Positions 44,276 to 55,845 of a DNA stretch of 60,001 bases are shown piece by piece. The stretch lies in NCBI RefSeq assembly GCF_900182585.1, contig NZ_FXTM01000010.1, forward strand, positions 1 to 60,001, read 5' to 3'. Position 1 is the stretch's first letter; the number at the start of each line of letters is the position of its first letter. The DNA comes from Balnearium lithotrophicum (GTDB taxonomy: Bacteria > Aquificota > Aquificia > Desulfurobacteriales > Desulfurobacteriaceae). Made by a program: the position numbers and the translations under genes. The notes under the pieces are model-generated. The model was given only the letters and a program-made list of their open reading frames with translations, was not told where the DNA came from and made no database searches.

Positions 44276-45071
44276 TTGGTCTCAAAGCTATAAAGTAAGG
44301 GTTTATTAAGTTAGGTTTATTGTATTCAAGTTCAGGCAGTTTGTTTAAGTCCTTTAAATCCTTAGTTTTAGAATATTTCACAATTCTTCCACCAGCAGCT
44401 TTTAGAACTGCATGAGCTGCCGCTGTGTCCCACTCCATAGTTGGTGCCAACCTGGGATAAATATCTGCTTTTCCTTCTGCCACAAGGCATATTTTAAGGG
44501 AAGAACCGATTGATACTGTTCTAATCTTGTCATAATAATTCTCAAGAAATCTTATAAAATCTTTGGTTTCTTCATTTAAGTGAGATTTACTTGATACTAC
44601 TGCTAAATGGTCTTTTACTGGGTTATTTTTTAAATTCAGTTTAATGTTTTTTTCATTTTCTATCTTAAATGCTCCTGATTCTTTACTGCCATAATATATT
44701 ATACTTTTAGCAGGAGCATAAACTATTCCTAAAATAGGCTGATCTTTGTAAATTAGTGCAATATTTACAGTAAATTCATCATTCCTCTTTATAAATTCTT
44801 TTGTTCCGTCTAAAGGATCAACCAACCAAAAGTATTTCCAGTTTTTTCTTTTCTTAAAAGAAATATTCTTTCCCTCCTCGCTTAGAATAGGATAATCTGA
44901 AAAACTTCTTAAACCTTCTTCAATTATTTTGTGAGCTCTTCTATCTGCGTCTGTTAGAGGAGATTTGTCCTCTTTGTATTTTATGTCCAGGTTTGAGTTG
45001 TATATATCTAAAATGGCATTTCCAGCAAATTTTATAATCGAAATTAGTTTCTCAAAAAGGTTGCTGTTCAT
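44265..45071 (-). CDS. cysQ: 3'(2'),5'-bisphosphate nucleotidase (CysQ-like)
   Basis: A 268-residue IMPase-fold phosphatase. Metal motifs are SEEGKN near 65, WLVDPLDGTKEFI near 82-94, and WDTAAAHAVLKAAGG near 216-230. CysQ enzymes hydrolyse PAP, the product left by sulfotransferases, which otherwise inhibits them. Its place in the sulfation block fits this role better than inositol phosphatase. A separate SuhB-like gene lies at 55829. It is followed by the permease with an 11-bp overlap. Confidence 0.88.
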   Translation of the reverse strand: MNSNLFEKLISIIKFAGNAILDIYNSNLDIKYKEDKSPLTDADRRAHKIIEEGLRSFSDYPILSEEGKNISFKKRKNWKYFWLVDPLDGTKEFIKRNDEFTVNIALIYKDQPILGIVYAPAKSIIYYGSKESGAFKIENEKNIKLNLKNNPVKDHLAVVSSKSHLNEETKDFIRFLENYYDKIRTVSIGSSLKICLVAEGKADIYPRLAPTMEWDTAAAHAVLKAAGGRIVKYSKTKDLKDLNKLPELEYNKPNLINPYFIALRPNVF

Positions 45072-45072
45072 A

Positions 45073-46626
45073 TTAAATTTCTCTTAAAGTTTCTAAAATT
45101 TTGGAAATTTGAAATTCTCTTATTAAAGGTTCTATTGGTAAACTTAAAACGCTCTGTGAAGCTAATTCACTATTTTTTAAACTTTCAGAAATTTCCATAC
45201 TGCTGTTTATAAATACTTTCATTTTATGCAATGGTATAGGATAGTAAACCATTGAGGATATGCCATTCTCCTTTAATTTTTTCTGTACATCATCTCTATT
45301 TCTATTTAATACTCTCACAGTATACTGGTGATAAACATGATGAGCTTTGGAATGTTCAAAGGGTATTTCAATCCAGTTTAAATCCTTTAATTTCTCACTG
45401 TAATTATTTGCTATTTTTCTTCGTCTTTTATTAAACTCATCTATATATTTAAACTTAGCAAGCAATATTGCAGCTTGAATTGTGTCAAGCCTTGCGTTAT
45501 AGCCTATATAATCAACATTGTATTTGTCTTTACCTCCGTGTTTCCTAAGCATTAAAAGGAGTTCGTAAAGTTCATCATCATTGGTGGTTACCATCCCTCC
45601 ATCGCCAAATCCACCTAAGTTCTTAGAAGGGAAAAAACTAAAACACCCCGTATCCCCAAAAGAGCCTGTCTGTTTACCGTCCCACCGAGCTCCAAAACTC
45701 TGAGCACAGTCTTCAACTACAAATAAATCGTTTTCTCTGGCAATTTTCATTATTTCGTCCATATTTGCAGGATGACCATACAAGTGAACAGGAATTATAC
45801 CCTTTACTTTCCTTCCGTATTTTTTAACCGCTTTTTCTATCAATTCTGGATCTATAGTGTAAGTTTCTAAGTCAATATCAACAAAAAGAGGGGTAGCTCC
45901 AGCTCTTAAAATAGCTTCTCCTGTTGCAGTAAACGTGAATGGAGTGGTTATTATAAGGTCTTCCTTATCCCAGAATTCTTTACCGGTATTTTTTATGGCG
46001 AGAGCTCTCAAAGATAAAACAAGGGCATCTGTTCCAGAAGATACTCCAACTGCATACTTTGTCCCTATATATTGAGCCACTTTTGTCTCAAGCTCTTTAA
46101 CTTCATCACCAAGAATATATTTTGCTTTAGACATGCACTTTAAAACGGCTTCATCAATTTTTTCCATCATAGACCTATATTCCATAGGTAAATCAAGCAT
46201 AGGCACAGTACCTGAAAATGAAGAAGATTCGAACAATTCCTTCTTTTTTAGAGCCTCATCTGGAGTTAAAACTGGCAACCCCATTGATGGAAAATCTTTG
46301 TCGTTTGAGATTATAATTCCATCGTTAGCAATTCTCTTAAAGCTCAGCACTATTAAAGCATCTTCACCGTCTTCAAAATCTAACGCCTTTGAAGCATCCA
46401 TACCTGAGGTTGTGACTATCTTGAATTTTGTTAGTAGCTCTTTTTTAAACTTTTTTTTATCAACTTTATACTTATTAAGAAAATAGTCCAACGTCGCTAC
46501 CATAGAAGAGGTTATAAACAGTTCATTATAGGAATTTACTAACCTATCAACTAATTCCTTACTAATTTTATTCCTGTTAAGTACTGCATCTAAAATTACA
46601 TTGATATCTACTAAAATTTTACTCAC
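45073..46626 (-). CDS. PIN nuclease domain fused to DegT-family aminotransferase (WbpE-like)
   Basis: A 517-residue single frame with two unrelated parts. Residues 1-125 form a PIN domain of VapC/PIN_3 type: Asp7 in LVDINV, acidic DFEDGEDA near 83-89, and SNDKD near 108-111. After a linker (126-140), a complete sugar aminotransferase starts at about 141 with VPMLDLPMEY and carries SSGTDALVLSL, EDCAQSFGA and the PLP lysine Lys335 in FFPSKNLGGFGDGG. The second part resembles WbpE, which makes UDP-GlcNAc3NA. A GTG at the join could start it alone, but no good ribosome binding site is near. The start overlaps the upstream antitoxin-like gene by 8 bp. Confidence 0.88.
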   Translation of the reverse strand: MSKILVDINVILDAVLNRNKISKELVDRLVNSYNELFITSSMVATLDYFLNKYKVDKKKFKKELLTKFKIVTTSGMDASKALDFEDGEDALIVLSFKRIANDGIIISNDKDFPSMGLPVLTPDEALKKKELFESSSFSGTVPMLDLPMEYRSMMEKIDEAVLKCMSKAKYILGDEVKELETKVAQYIGTKYAVGVSSGTDALVLSLRALAIKNTGKEFWDKEDLIITTPFTFTATGEAILRAGATPLFVDIDLETYTIDPELIEKAVKKYGRKVKGIIPVHLYGHPANMDEIMKIARENDLFVVEDCAQSFGARWDGKQTGSFGDTGCFSFFPSKNLGGFGDGGMVTTNDDELYELLLMLRKHGGKDKYNVDYIGYNARLDTIQAAILLAKFKYIDEFNKRRRKIANNYSEKLKDLNWIEIPFEHSKAHHVYHQYTVRVLNRNRDDVQKKLKENGISSMVYYPIPLHKMKVFINSSMEISESLKNSELASQSVLSLPIEPLIREFQISKILETLREI

Positions 46627-46843
46627 CGTATTTCTCCTCCAAATGTTTATACCACTCTTCCTTAAAGTTAACTTTAGAAAGTGGAAATTCTCCTACAGTT
46701 TCTCTTAGTTTCTCAACAAATGATTCCATATTTGTAGTGGGAATTACTTCTTTTACTATTATCCCTTCATCGCGGAATAATGATAAAATACGCAAAATTT
46801 TCTTTCCGATGTCTCTATCTTTAACTTCTATCACTATTTGCAT
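46619..46843 (-). CDS. Antitoxin-like protein upstream of the PIN fusion
   Basis: A 74-residue protein opening MQIVIEVKDRDIGKKIL and ending NFKEEWYKHLEEKYGE. The short N-terminal strand-helix followed by an acidic, aromatic tail is the usual form of antitoxins paired with PIN toxins. A strong ribosome binding site AGGAGGTGA lies seven bases before the ATG. It overlaps the PIN fusion start by 8 bp, as in type II modules. I recognise the arrangement rather than a named family. Confidence 0.62.
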   Translation of the reverse strand: MQIVIEVKDRDIGKKILRILSLFRDEGIIVKEVIPTTNMESFVEKLRETVGEFPLSKVNFKEEWYKHLEEKYGE

Positions 46844-46921
46844 AACTAATCACCTCCTGTCTAAGTAATATTTTTTACTTTTAACTCCCTTCTTTTCATT
46901 TACCTTTAAAAAATTATGTTG

Positions 46922-47107
46922 TTATCTTTGTTCATATTTACTTCTGAGCACATATTCCAATGCCTCCTCATCGGTCAAATTAGATATATTTTCCCTTCCT
47001 CCGTAAATTTCACTTAAATACTGCAAAAACTCGGTTAGCGGTTCCTTTTCAGTCTTATCCTTGATCTCAACTTCCATTTCTTGTTTGTTTTCTAAACCTT
47101 TTAACAT
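46922..47107 (-). CDS. Small acidic protein, unknown
   Basis: A 61-residue frame with EFLQYLSEIYGG and LTDEEALEYVLRSKYEQR, mostly helical and acidic. It could be another antitoxin-like remnant, being next to the PIN module, but there is no clear ribosome binding site and I do not recognise a family. Gaps of 78 bp (to 46843) and 67 bp (to the acetyltransferase) surround it and show no further gene. Confidence 0.35.
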   Translation of the reverse strand: MLKGLENKQEMEVEIKDKTEKEPLTEFLQYLSEIYGGRENISNLTDEEALEYVLRSKYEQR

Positions 47108-47174
47108 CGGAATTAGAAATCCATTCTCTACTCTTTTAGCCTTAATTCTCCTACTTTTCCTCTATAACACTTTT

Positions 47175-50069
<2,895 letters not shown>

Positions 50070-50086
50070 GTTATTCCTCCAGAAGA

Positions 50087-50542
50087 TTAACAGTAATTCA
50101 TTTTTTCTGTGTATTCATTAATTTTTTTGATAGTGTCAATTAATATCGGCACTTTTTCAAGAACTTCCTTAAATTCTTCGATTAAATTTTCTTGGATGTA
50201 TTCATGAGCTAATTCGTTTCTTAAATCTTTCAATTCTATCAGCAGTTTGTAGTCATCTACGAAGCCTCTTTTTTCTGCTCTTATTACAACATCCGGTTTT
50301 CTACCTACATCTTCTAATTCCAGTAAATCCAAACTCCTTAAAACCCTGTTAATAAACATATCTATAGTTCTACCAAACCCATTTGATAGCGTTTCCAAAA
50401 TTTCTAATTCACTTTCTGTTAACCCCTTTTTTGAAAAATCTATGTTCTGAGCTTTTCTATAAGACTTCAACAACCAATCCAGATTTTTATTTAGAAGTTT
50501 TAAATTTTCACAGAAAATTGCCTTTCTCTCCTCAAAAGTCAT
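50087..50542 (-). CDS. HepT-like HEPN ribonuclease toxin
   Basis: A 151-residue helical HEPN (DUF86-type) protein. The active-site motif R-x4-H-x-Y is present as RNELAHEY near 122-129. HepT proteins cleave RNA, and their tyrosine is AMPylated by the partner MntA. It overlaps the upstream nucleotidyltransferase by 4 bp, giving a complete MntA-HepT pair. A second, related pair lies immediately upstream. Confidence 0.83.
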   Translation of the reverse strand: MTFEERKAIFCENLKLLNKNLDWLLKSYRKAQNIDFSKKGLTESELEILETLSNGFGRTIDMFINRVLRSLDLLELEDVGRKPDVVIRAEKRGFVDDYKLLIELKDLRNELAHEYIQENLIEEFKEVLEKVPILIDTIKKINEYTEKMNYC

Positions 50543-50841
50543 ATCTTAACTCCATATTTATAAGCTACTTTTGTAAACTCTGTCTTTTCTGGATTATCAG
50601 TCACTATCAAATCTATCTTTCTATTGCCCAATGAAAGCTGTAAATCAACTCTTATTTTTCTCCTGATTCTGTAGTCTATATCTTTTGATATTATCAAGAT
50701 ATCAATATCCCCACCTTTTTTTGTTAAATCTGTCCTACTTCCAAATATTAGTATTTCAGCCTGTGGATCATACTTTGTTATTATATCCTTTATTGTCCTT
50801 ATTTCTTCCTGAGATAGCCTGATTTTTTCCTTGTTTTCCAT
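50539..50841 (-). CDS. MntA-like nucleotidyltransferase antitoxin, first
   Basis: A 100-residue minimal nucleotidyltransferase. The motif GS-x9-DxD is seen as GSRTDLTKKGGDID near 37-50, and a later DLIV supplies the third acidic residue. MntA neutralises HepT by adding AMP to its tyrosine. It overlaps HepT by 4 bp, and its start touches the end of the upstream HI0074-like gene, so all four genes form one unit. Confidence 0.83.
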   Translation of the reverse strand: MENKEKIRLSQEEIRTIKDIITKYDPQAEILIFGSRTDLTKKGGDIDILIISKDIDYRIRRKIRVDLQLSLGNRKIDLIVTDNPEKTEFTKVAYKYGVKI

Positions 50842-51239
50842 TATTTCCTTAATCTTTCAAGGACTTTTTTAAGCTGAATTATATACGTATTCAACTTAGA
50901 AAACAACTGTTCGGCAACTTCTTCTCTGTAGGTGTGGGAGGTTAAGTTTCTATCGTCTATCATTTTAAGGAACGTAATGGCTTCTCCTTCCGTTAGATAA
51001 CCTAAGGAGAAGAATTCTCTTACGCAGGATTTGGGACTTCTGCATTCAATCCCCTCTTTTTCTCTTAAATAGGTTTTAATACATTTCCAAAATATCTCAA
51101 CGGTAAATTCAAATCTTTGGATGGCACTATCCCTGAAAAAAGGATAGTCGCTTTCGTTTGAATTCCTTGCTCTTAAATAAGCTTCTTCTAATCTTTCTAA
51201 CGCTTTTTCAAAGTCTTTTACTAATTTTTCTAAAGCCAT
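50841..51239 (-). CDS. HI0074-type HEPN protein (nucleotidyltransferase partner)
   Basis: A 132-residue all-helical protein. QRFEFTVEIFWKCIKTYL is the hallmark of the HI0074 family, which pairs with small nucleotidyltransferases. A HEPN-type R-x4-H-x-Y motif RNLTSHTY lies near 97-104, so RNase activity is possible. It overlaps the upstream nucleotidyltransferase by 10 bp. Confidence 0.83.
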   Translation of the reverse strand: MALEKLVKDFEKALERLEEAYLRARNSNESDYPFFRDSAIQRFEFTVEIFWKCIKTYLREKEGIECRSPKSCVREFFSLGYLTEGEAITFLKMIDDRNLTSHTYREEVAEQLFSKLNTYIIQLKKVLERLRK

Positions 51240-51547
51240 CTCTTCCCTTCTTTTAGGGCAATTTTTAGGAGCTCCCCGTTTGACGAAAGGTCCACCAAGT
51301 CAACCTTGTATGGAAAGTTACTCTCCTCAAGAACTTCTCTTAAGAGAACCAATTTATCCGAAATATCGTGGTCTGCCAAGAAACCAATATCCACATCAGA
51401 AAATGGCGTATTGTCTTCTCTTGCCCTTGAACCGAACAGATAGATGTTCACCTGTTCATTTTTGAAAAATTCCTTTAGAAACCTCTTTAAATCTTCAATG
51501 GTCTCCAATCTTAAATTTTTAAGATTCTCCTTAATTTCAAATTTCAC
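51230..51547 (-). CDS. MntA-like nucleotidyltransferase, second
   Basis: A 105-residue minimal nucleotidyltransferase with GS-x10-DxD (GSRAREDNTPFSDVD near 39-53) and a later VDLVDL strand with the third acidic residue. It is partner to the HI0074-like gene. It is the first gene of the four-gene unit; an 80-bp gap upstream separates it from the divergent permease. Confidence 0.83.
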   Translation of the reverse strand: MKFEIKENLKNLRLETIEDLKRFLKEFFKNEQVNIYLFGSRAREDNTPFSDVDIGFLADHDISDKLVLLREVLEESNFPYKVDLVDLSSNGELLKIALKEGKRWL

Positions 51548-51626
51548 GGCTCTTTCCTAAAAGCTATAGAATTAGCTATTCCCTAAATTATTTATAGATA
51601 GCATTTTACAAAATGGAAGAAAGTAA

Positions 51627-52934
51627 ATGGGGATACTGAAAACTTCCAAGGAAAAGTTGGGTTTAAGAGAGCTCCTGGCTCTCGGCATAGGAGGAATGAT
51701 TGGAGGGGGTATATTCTCCGTTTTGGGAATCTCTGTAAGCTTTGCCGGAAACGGAGCTCCCTTCTCGTTTCTGATAGACCTTCTGATAGCCCTTGCTGCA
51801 GGATACCACTACGTTAAACTGGCACTTACGTTTAGGGACGATGGGGCAAGTTACACGTACCTAAGAAGGGCATTTCCGGAAAAGCCATGGATATCGGGAT
51901 TGGAGGGGTGGACCGTTATTATCGGATATATAGGGACACTTTCCCTCTACTCATTCACATTTGGCGCTTACGGTGCAGACCTTTTGGGGTTTCCAGATTC
52001 AAACTTTCTAAGGGTGTTTCTCTCTGTATTTGTTCTCCTCTTCTTCTACTACATCAACGTTAGGGGAGTTGTTACGTCGGGAATAACTGAGGACATAATT
52101 GTTTACGGGAAAATACTGATTCTCAGCTTATTTGCTGCCATTGGACTTTCTCAGATAGAGTGGAGCAGATTCTATCCACCTTTCAATAAGGGTGTCCCTT
52201 CTGTCTTCTTAGGTGCAGCGGTTATATTTGTTGCTTACGAGGGATTTCAGCTTATTACAAATGCAGTTCTTGAAACAGAAAATCCAGATAAGAATATTCC
52301 AAGGGGAATTTACGGTTCGATAGTTATAACTGGAACAATTTACTTCTTACTATCTTTAATTGCAGTTGGCGTTCTGACCTACGACCAAATAGTTTCTGCG
52401 AAGGAGTACGCACTTGCCGTTGTAGCCCAGCCGATTTTGGGGGATTGGGGAAGACTCCTTATAGGATTTGCAGCACTACTTGCAACGAGCTCTGCGATTA
52501 ACTCAACCCTCTTTGGGGCCTCAAGGATGGCAGCTGAGATGGCAGAGGAAGGCATGATGCCGGGATTTCTAGCAAAGAGAAACAAAAAGTTTATTCCAGT
52601 TAACTCCCTTGCTCTATTAACGGTCTCAGCTCTCCTCTTTACATCCCTTTCGGGACTTACAGTAATAGCTGAATTTTCGAGCGTAACGTTTCTCCTGGTA
52701 TCAATAGGAGTTTCAATAGCAAACATTAAGTTAAGGGACTTAACAAAGGCAAACGTTAAAACGGCTCTAACTGGCCTTGTATTAATGGTAGTTACAACGT
52801 TAACAATTCTTGTTTATTTGGCACTGGAAAACAGGAAGGAGCTCCTCTCCATCCTCCTCATCTACTTAATAACGGCAGTTCTCTTCTTTGTCTACTACAG
52901 GACTAAGAAATCAGGAGTTCTCCGCTCTCCATAA
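51627..52934 (+). CDS. APC-family amino acid permease
   Basis: A 435-residue transporter with about twelve membrane helices. The first helix contains LGIGGMIGGGIFSVLG, the glycine-rich substrate loop of the APC superfamily, and VIFVAYEGFQLITNA near helix 6 is another family motif. The substrate is unknown; the branch is broad (amino acids or polyamines). It converges with the M29 peptidase and overlaps its end by 32 bp, leaving no room for a terminator outside coding DNA. Confidence 0.87.
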   Translation: MGILKTSKEKLGLRELLALGIGGMIGGGIFSVLGISVSFAGNGAPFSFLIDLLIALAAGYHYVKLALTFRDDGASYTYLRRAFPEKPWISGLEGWTVIIGYIGTLSLYSFTFGAYGADLLGFPDSNFLRVFLSVFVLLFFYYINVRGVVTSGITEDIIVYGKILILSLFAAIGLSQIEWSRFYPPFNKGVPSVFLGAAVIFVAYEGFQLITNAVLETENPDKNIPRGIYGSIVITGTIYFLLSLIAVGVLTYDQIVSAKEYALAVVAQPILGDWGRLLIGFAALLATSSAINSTLFGASRMAAEMAEEGMMPGFLAKRNKKFIPVNSLALLTVSALLFTSLSGLTVIAEFSSVTFLLVSIGVSIANIKLRDLTKANVKTALTGLVLMVVTTLTILVYLALENRKELLSILLIYLITAVLFFVYYRTKKSGVLRSP

Positions 52935-54009
52935 TTTTTAACTCTCTATCCTTGAATTTCAAAACGACTGTTGGTTTATCTATCAGTAAATCTATGTGGA
53001 CGTTGGCCTTGACTCTTCCCCCAAAGGAGCTGTTGTCACCTATTGCAATATGGCACGTTCCAAGTATCTTTTCAGCCTCTAAGATGTTGTCAAATCTCTC
53101 TGCCCTTTCGTTCGTACCTATTCCAAATTCAGCTATGTTATCGGCGTTCTTCTCGTGGTAGAGGAGGTTGGTTAAGAAGTCTGAAAACTCCTCTTCACCT
53201 TCAACGTTTTTAACCTTTCCATCCTCAACTGTGAGCCTTACAGGTTCTCTGAGCTTCCTGTCTGGAGCATACTTTGTTACAAAAATCCCCTCTGCACTTC
53301 CCTCGACTGGTGCTATGAAGGCCTCTCCTGCAGGAAGGTTTCCAAAATCGCCGGGAGAACAGATTTTTCCGGTATCCGCAAGTCCCTCCCTTCCCTCAAC
53401 GGAAAACCTGATATCCGTTCCTAATGGACAGGTTACGTGAACCTCTCTGGCATCTGTGAGGAGGGAGGCAATCTCCCTTGAAAGCCTTGAAACTCTGCTC
53501 CAGTTGGCCTGAAGGGATGTGTAGAACATAAAGGGCTCAAAGAGGGGCATACTTGCAAAGCGAATTGAGAGAAACTCCGTGCAGAGTTTCCTGTAGAGTG
53601 TATGGCTTATTGAAAACTGGTTTACAGCAACAACGGCCGTTGGGAGCTCCGACGGAGAGGTCGTTTCGAGTAAGAGCTCCTTTACTTCCAATTCGTCTCC
53701 CTCACTAATCTCCTTCTTTAGTATTTTTTCAAGGAGCTCCCTCTCCTTAATCTCTGAAACAAACTCCTCTCCGAACGTTGCCCTCCAGACCTCTTCAGGG
53801 GGTTCTATTCCGTGCCTTCCCGTCGGAGAGTAGGTTAGGTGGGAGATTTGGGGAACAAGGTTGGAGCCGAAGTAGAAGAGGAGCTCCCCTACTTTCTCCT
53901 TGTACTTATCTGTCAGTATTAAAACCTTATCCTCCCTCCTGACGCACAGGTTGTTCAAAAAGAGGTTTCTTATTCCCCTCTTCAGTTCCTCATCCCTCCA
54001 GTCAAACAT
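52903..54009 (-). CDS. M29-family aminopeptidase
   Basis: A protein of about 368 residues. Metal-ligand motifs of the M29 (thermophilic aminopeptidase) family are recognisable: NLPAGEAFIAPVEGSAEG near 235, AEFGIGTN near 300, GTCHIAIGDNSSFGG near 330 and VHIDLLI near 347. I chose ATG at 54009 because GGAGGAAGG lies directly upstream; the longer frame to 54072 runs into the kinase gene. It overlaps the histidine kinase stop by 8 bp and so may be cotranslated with the two-component system. Confidence 0.82.
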   Translation of the reverse strand: MFDWRDEELKRGIRNLFLNNLCVRREDKVLILTDKYKEKVGELLFYFGSNLVPQISHLTYSPTGRHGIEPPEEVWRATFGEEFVSEIKERELLEKILKKEISEGDELEVKELLLETTSPSELPTAVVAVNQFSISHTLYRKLCTEFLSIRFASMPLFEPFMFYTSLQANWSRVSRLSREIASLLTDAREVHVTCPLGTDIRFSVEGREGLADTGKICSPGDFGNLPAGEAFIAPVEGSAEGIFVTKYAPDRKLREPVRLTVEDGKVKNVEGEEEFSDFLTNLLYHEKNADNIAEFGIGTNERAERFDNILEAEKILGTCHIAIGDNSSFGGRVKANVHIDLLIDKPTVVLKFKDRELKIMESGELLIS

Positions 54010-54925
54010 TCCTTCCTCCCTTTTTAAAGTGGACTGTAAACGTTGTTCCTTTTCCCTCTTTACTCTCCACATCTATCTTCCAGTTGTGAAATTTAACTAT
54101 CTCCCTGACGATTGAAAGACCAACTCCCTGGCCGGAGCTCTCCTCTCCCTTTACAAACCTATCAAAGATTTTAGGAAGTAGCTCTTTGCTGATTCCCCTT
54201 CCCGTGTCCAAAACCCTCAGGTAGTTTTCTGTAAGTTCAACTTCAACCCTACCTCTATTTGTAAAATTTATTGCATTGCTCAGGAGGTTTCTCACCATTT
54301 GACTGTAGAGAACCTTGTCGGCTGGTAAGCTGACGTCTACCAACTTGTAGATTAGCTTGATTCCTTTATTCTCTGCCTCTTTCCTCAGTTCGTTGATAAC
54401 TTCCTCTGTTATAGGTCTAAGATTAATCCAGCTAAAGTTTAAGTGGGAGTACTTAAAGAGGTTCTCTATACCTCCAACGATTGAGTTAAGTTCCCTCAAT
54501 TTTTCAAGAACCTCCTCCAAGATTTCTCTCTCCTCGCAGTTTCCGTAAAGAAGAAGGTACTCAAGATTTCCTACTGCGCTTGATAGGGGAGTCTTTATCT
54601 CGTGAGAAAGGGTTGAAACTACGCTTTTCTTAATGTTTTCAAACTCCTCGTTGAGTGAAACATCGCTCTTAAGAATAAGGATAAAGTCCCTGACCCTCTT
54701 AAACTTTAACAGGTAAGTTTTCTCCTCCTTAACTTTACAGGAACTCCTTCCCCCCTTTAAGACTTCCTCAAAAGAGGATATAACCTCCGGAAATGGAAAG
54801 ATGTCCCAGAGTTTCTTGTAGTTACTTCCTAAGATGTATCCCTTTTCATCAACAACCGTTATCTCCTCAAACTCATTCTGAATCTCAGCCAGTAAACTTG
54901 TATCCAACTCCCCAGACCGTTTCAA
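54002..54925 (-). CDS. Histidine kinase, apparently soluble
   Basis: A 307-residue kinase. An N-terminal PAS-like region (about 15-90, including [10 protein letters not shown]) is followed by the H-box [13 protein letters not shown] near 107-119. The ATPase domain has [13 protein letters not shown] (N box), DTGRGIS (G1), and [12 protein letters not shown] (G2). No membrane helix is evident, so it senses an internal signal. The start is uncertain: TTG at 54925 or a TTG at 54907, which follows GGGGAG closely. It overlaps the response regulator by 41 bp. Confidence 0.9.
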   Translation of the reverse strand: MKRSGELDTSLLAEIQNEFEEITVVDEKGYILGSNYKKLWDIFPFPEVISSFEEVLKGGRSSCKVKEEKTYLLKFKRVRDFILILKSDVSLNEEFENIKKSVVSTLSHEIKTPLSSAVGNLEYLLLYGNCEEREILEEVLEKLRELNSIVGGIENLFKYSHLNFSWINLRPITEEVINELRKEAENKGIKLIYKLVDVSLPADKVLYSQMVRNLLSNAINFTNRGRVEVELTENYLRVLDTGRGISKELLPKIFDRFVKGEESSGQGVGLSIVREIVKFHNWKIDVESKEGKGTTFTVHFKKGGRNV

Positions 54926-55532
54926 TTCTATCTCCGATTTTGTCCCTTAGGTGTTTAATGTGAACGTCAACAACCCTCTTAGAGACCGACTCTCCCTTCC
55001 AAACCTTCCTTAGGAGCTCCTCCTTTGAGACAGTCCTCCCTCTGTTTTCAAGTAAAATCTTAAGGAGTTCCCTCTCCCTGCTTGTCAACTTAACTTCCCT
55101 TCCATCCACTATGACACCAGAGTCTGTGATTCTAAGTGAGTTTTTCGGTACTTCAAAATTTAAAGCTTTTCCTCTTCTTAGGAGAGCTCTAACCCTTGCT
55201 ACAAACTCCCTGATTCCAAACGGCTTTGTCAGATAGTCGTCGGCTCCACTCTCAAGGCCGTAAACTTTGTCATCCTCGGTAGATAGGGCAGTCAGGATTA
55301 AAATTGGGGTGTTAACTCCCCGTTCCCTCAAAAACGTGCAGGCTTCAAATCCGTTGACTCCCGGAAGCATTAAGTCTAAAACTATTAAGTCAAACTCCTC
55401 TCCGTAGTCAAAGAGTGAGCTAAATAAAGATTCGGCAGTTGAAAACTCCCTGACGGAGAATCCCTCCTTTAACAAAACCCTCTTAATTAGGCTGGAGATT
55501 GAGACATCGTCCTCAACAACTGCTATTTTCAA
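54885..55532 (-). CDS. OmpR/PhoB-type response regulator
   Basis: A 215-residue regulator. The receiver has acidic VEDD near the start, phospho-acceptor Asp in [10 protein letters not shown] near 53, and the conserved Lys in LTKPFG. The C-terminal winged helix shows [25 protein letters not shown] and [14 protein letters not shown]. It is the first gene of the unit with the kinase and M29 peptidase. The target genes are not evident. Confidence 0.94.
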   Translation of the reverse strand: MKIAVVEDDVSISSLIKRVLLKEGFSVREFSTAESLFSSLFDYGEEFDLIVLDLMLPGVNGFEACTFLRERGVNTPILILTALSTEDDKVYGLESGADDYLTKPFGIREFVARVRALLRRGKALNFEVPKNSLRITDSGVIVDGREVKLTSRERELLKILLENRGRTVSKEELLRKVWKGESVSKRVVDVHIKHLRDKIGDRIETVWGVGYKFTG

Positions 55533-55590
55533 ACTTACCTCTTACTGTGTTTTGGAATAAAATAATTCCAAAATTTAGGGATTCGTTAAA

Positions 55591-55845
55591 ATGCTTTCTG
55601 ACGAGTTTATTGTAGCCGTTGAGAGGACATTTTCACTGAAGGGGTTTGACCTTAACGTTGAGTTTCCTGACGTTGAAACGTGGGATGAGGCAATTTTCCT
55701 CACCAAAAGTTTAATCTCTGAAAAGAGTGTTAATTACGTCTCCTACCACCATACGTTTAAGGTTGAGTTTCTCCTTGAAAACGGAAATTTAATTTCACTT
55801 TCGTTTAAACCACAGATGGGAGATTTCTATGGACAGGGTTATTGA
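55591..55845 (+). CDS. Small conserved-looking protein, unknown
   Basis: An 84-residue protein with alternating strands and helices (MLSDEFIVAVERTF..., FKVEFLLENGNLISLSFKP...). I do not recognise the family. It overlaps the start of the IMPase gene by 17 bp, so the two are probably cotranslated. It diverges from the response regulator with 58 bp between starts. No good ribosome binding site is seen. Confidence 0.6.
   Translation: MLSDEFIVAVERTFSLKGFDLNVEFPDVETWDEAIFLTKSLISEKSVNYVSYHHTFKVEFLLENGNLISLSFKPQMGDFYGQGY

Noticed and set aside
46180-46220. Independent start of the aminotransferase at the GTG or ATG near the PIN join
   Set aside because: No Shine-Dalgarno sequence at suitable spacing, and the frame is continuous; treated as a fusion, with the alternative noted.
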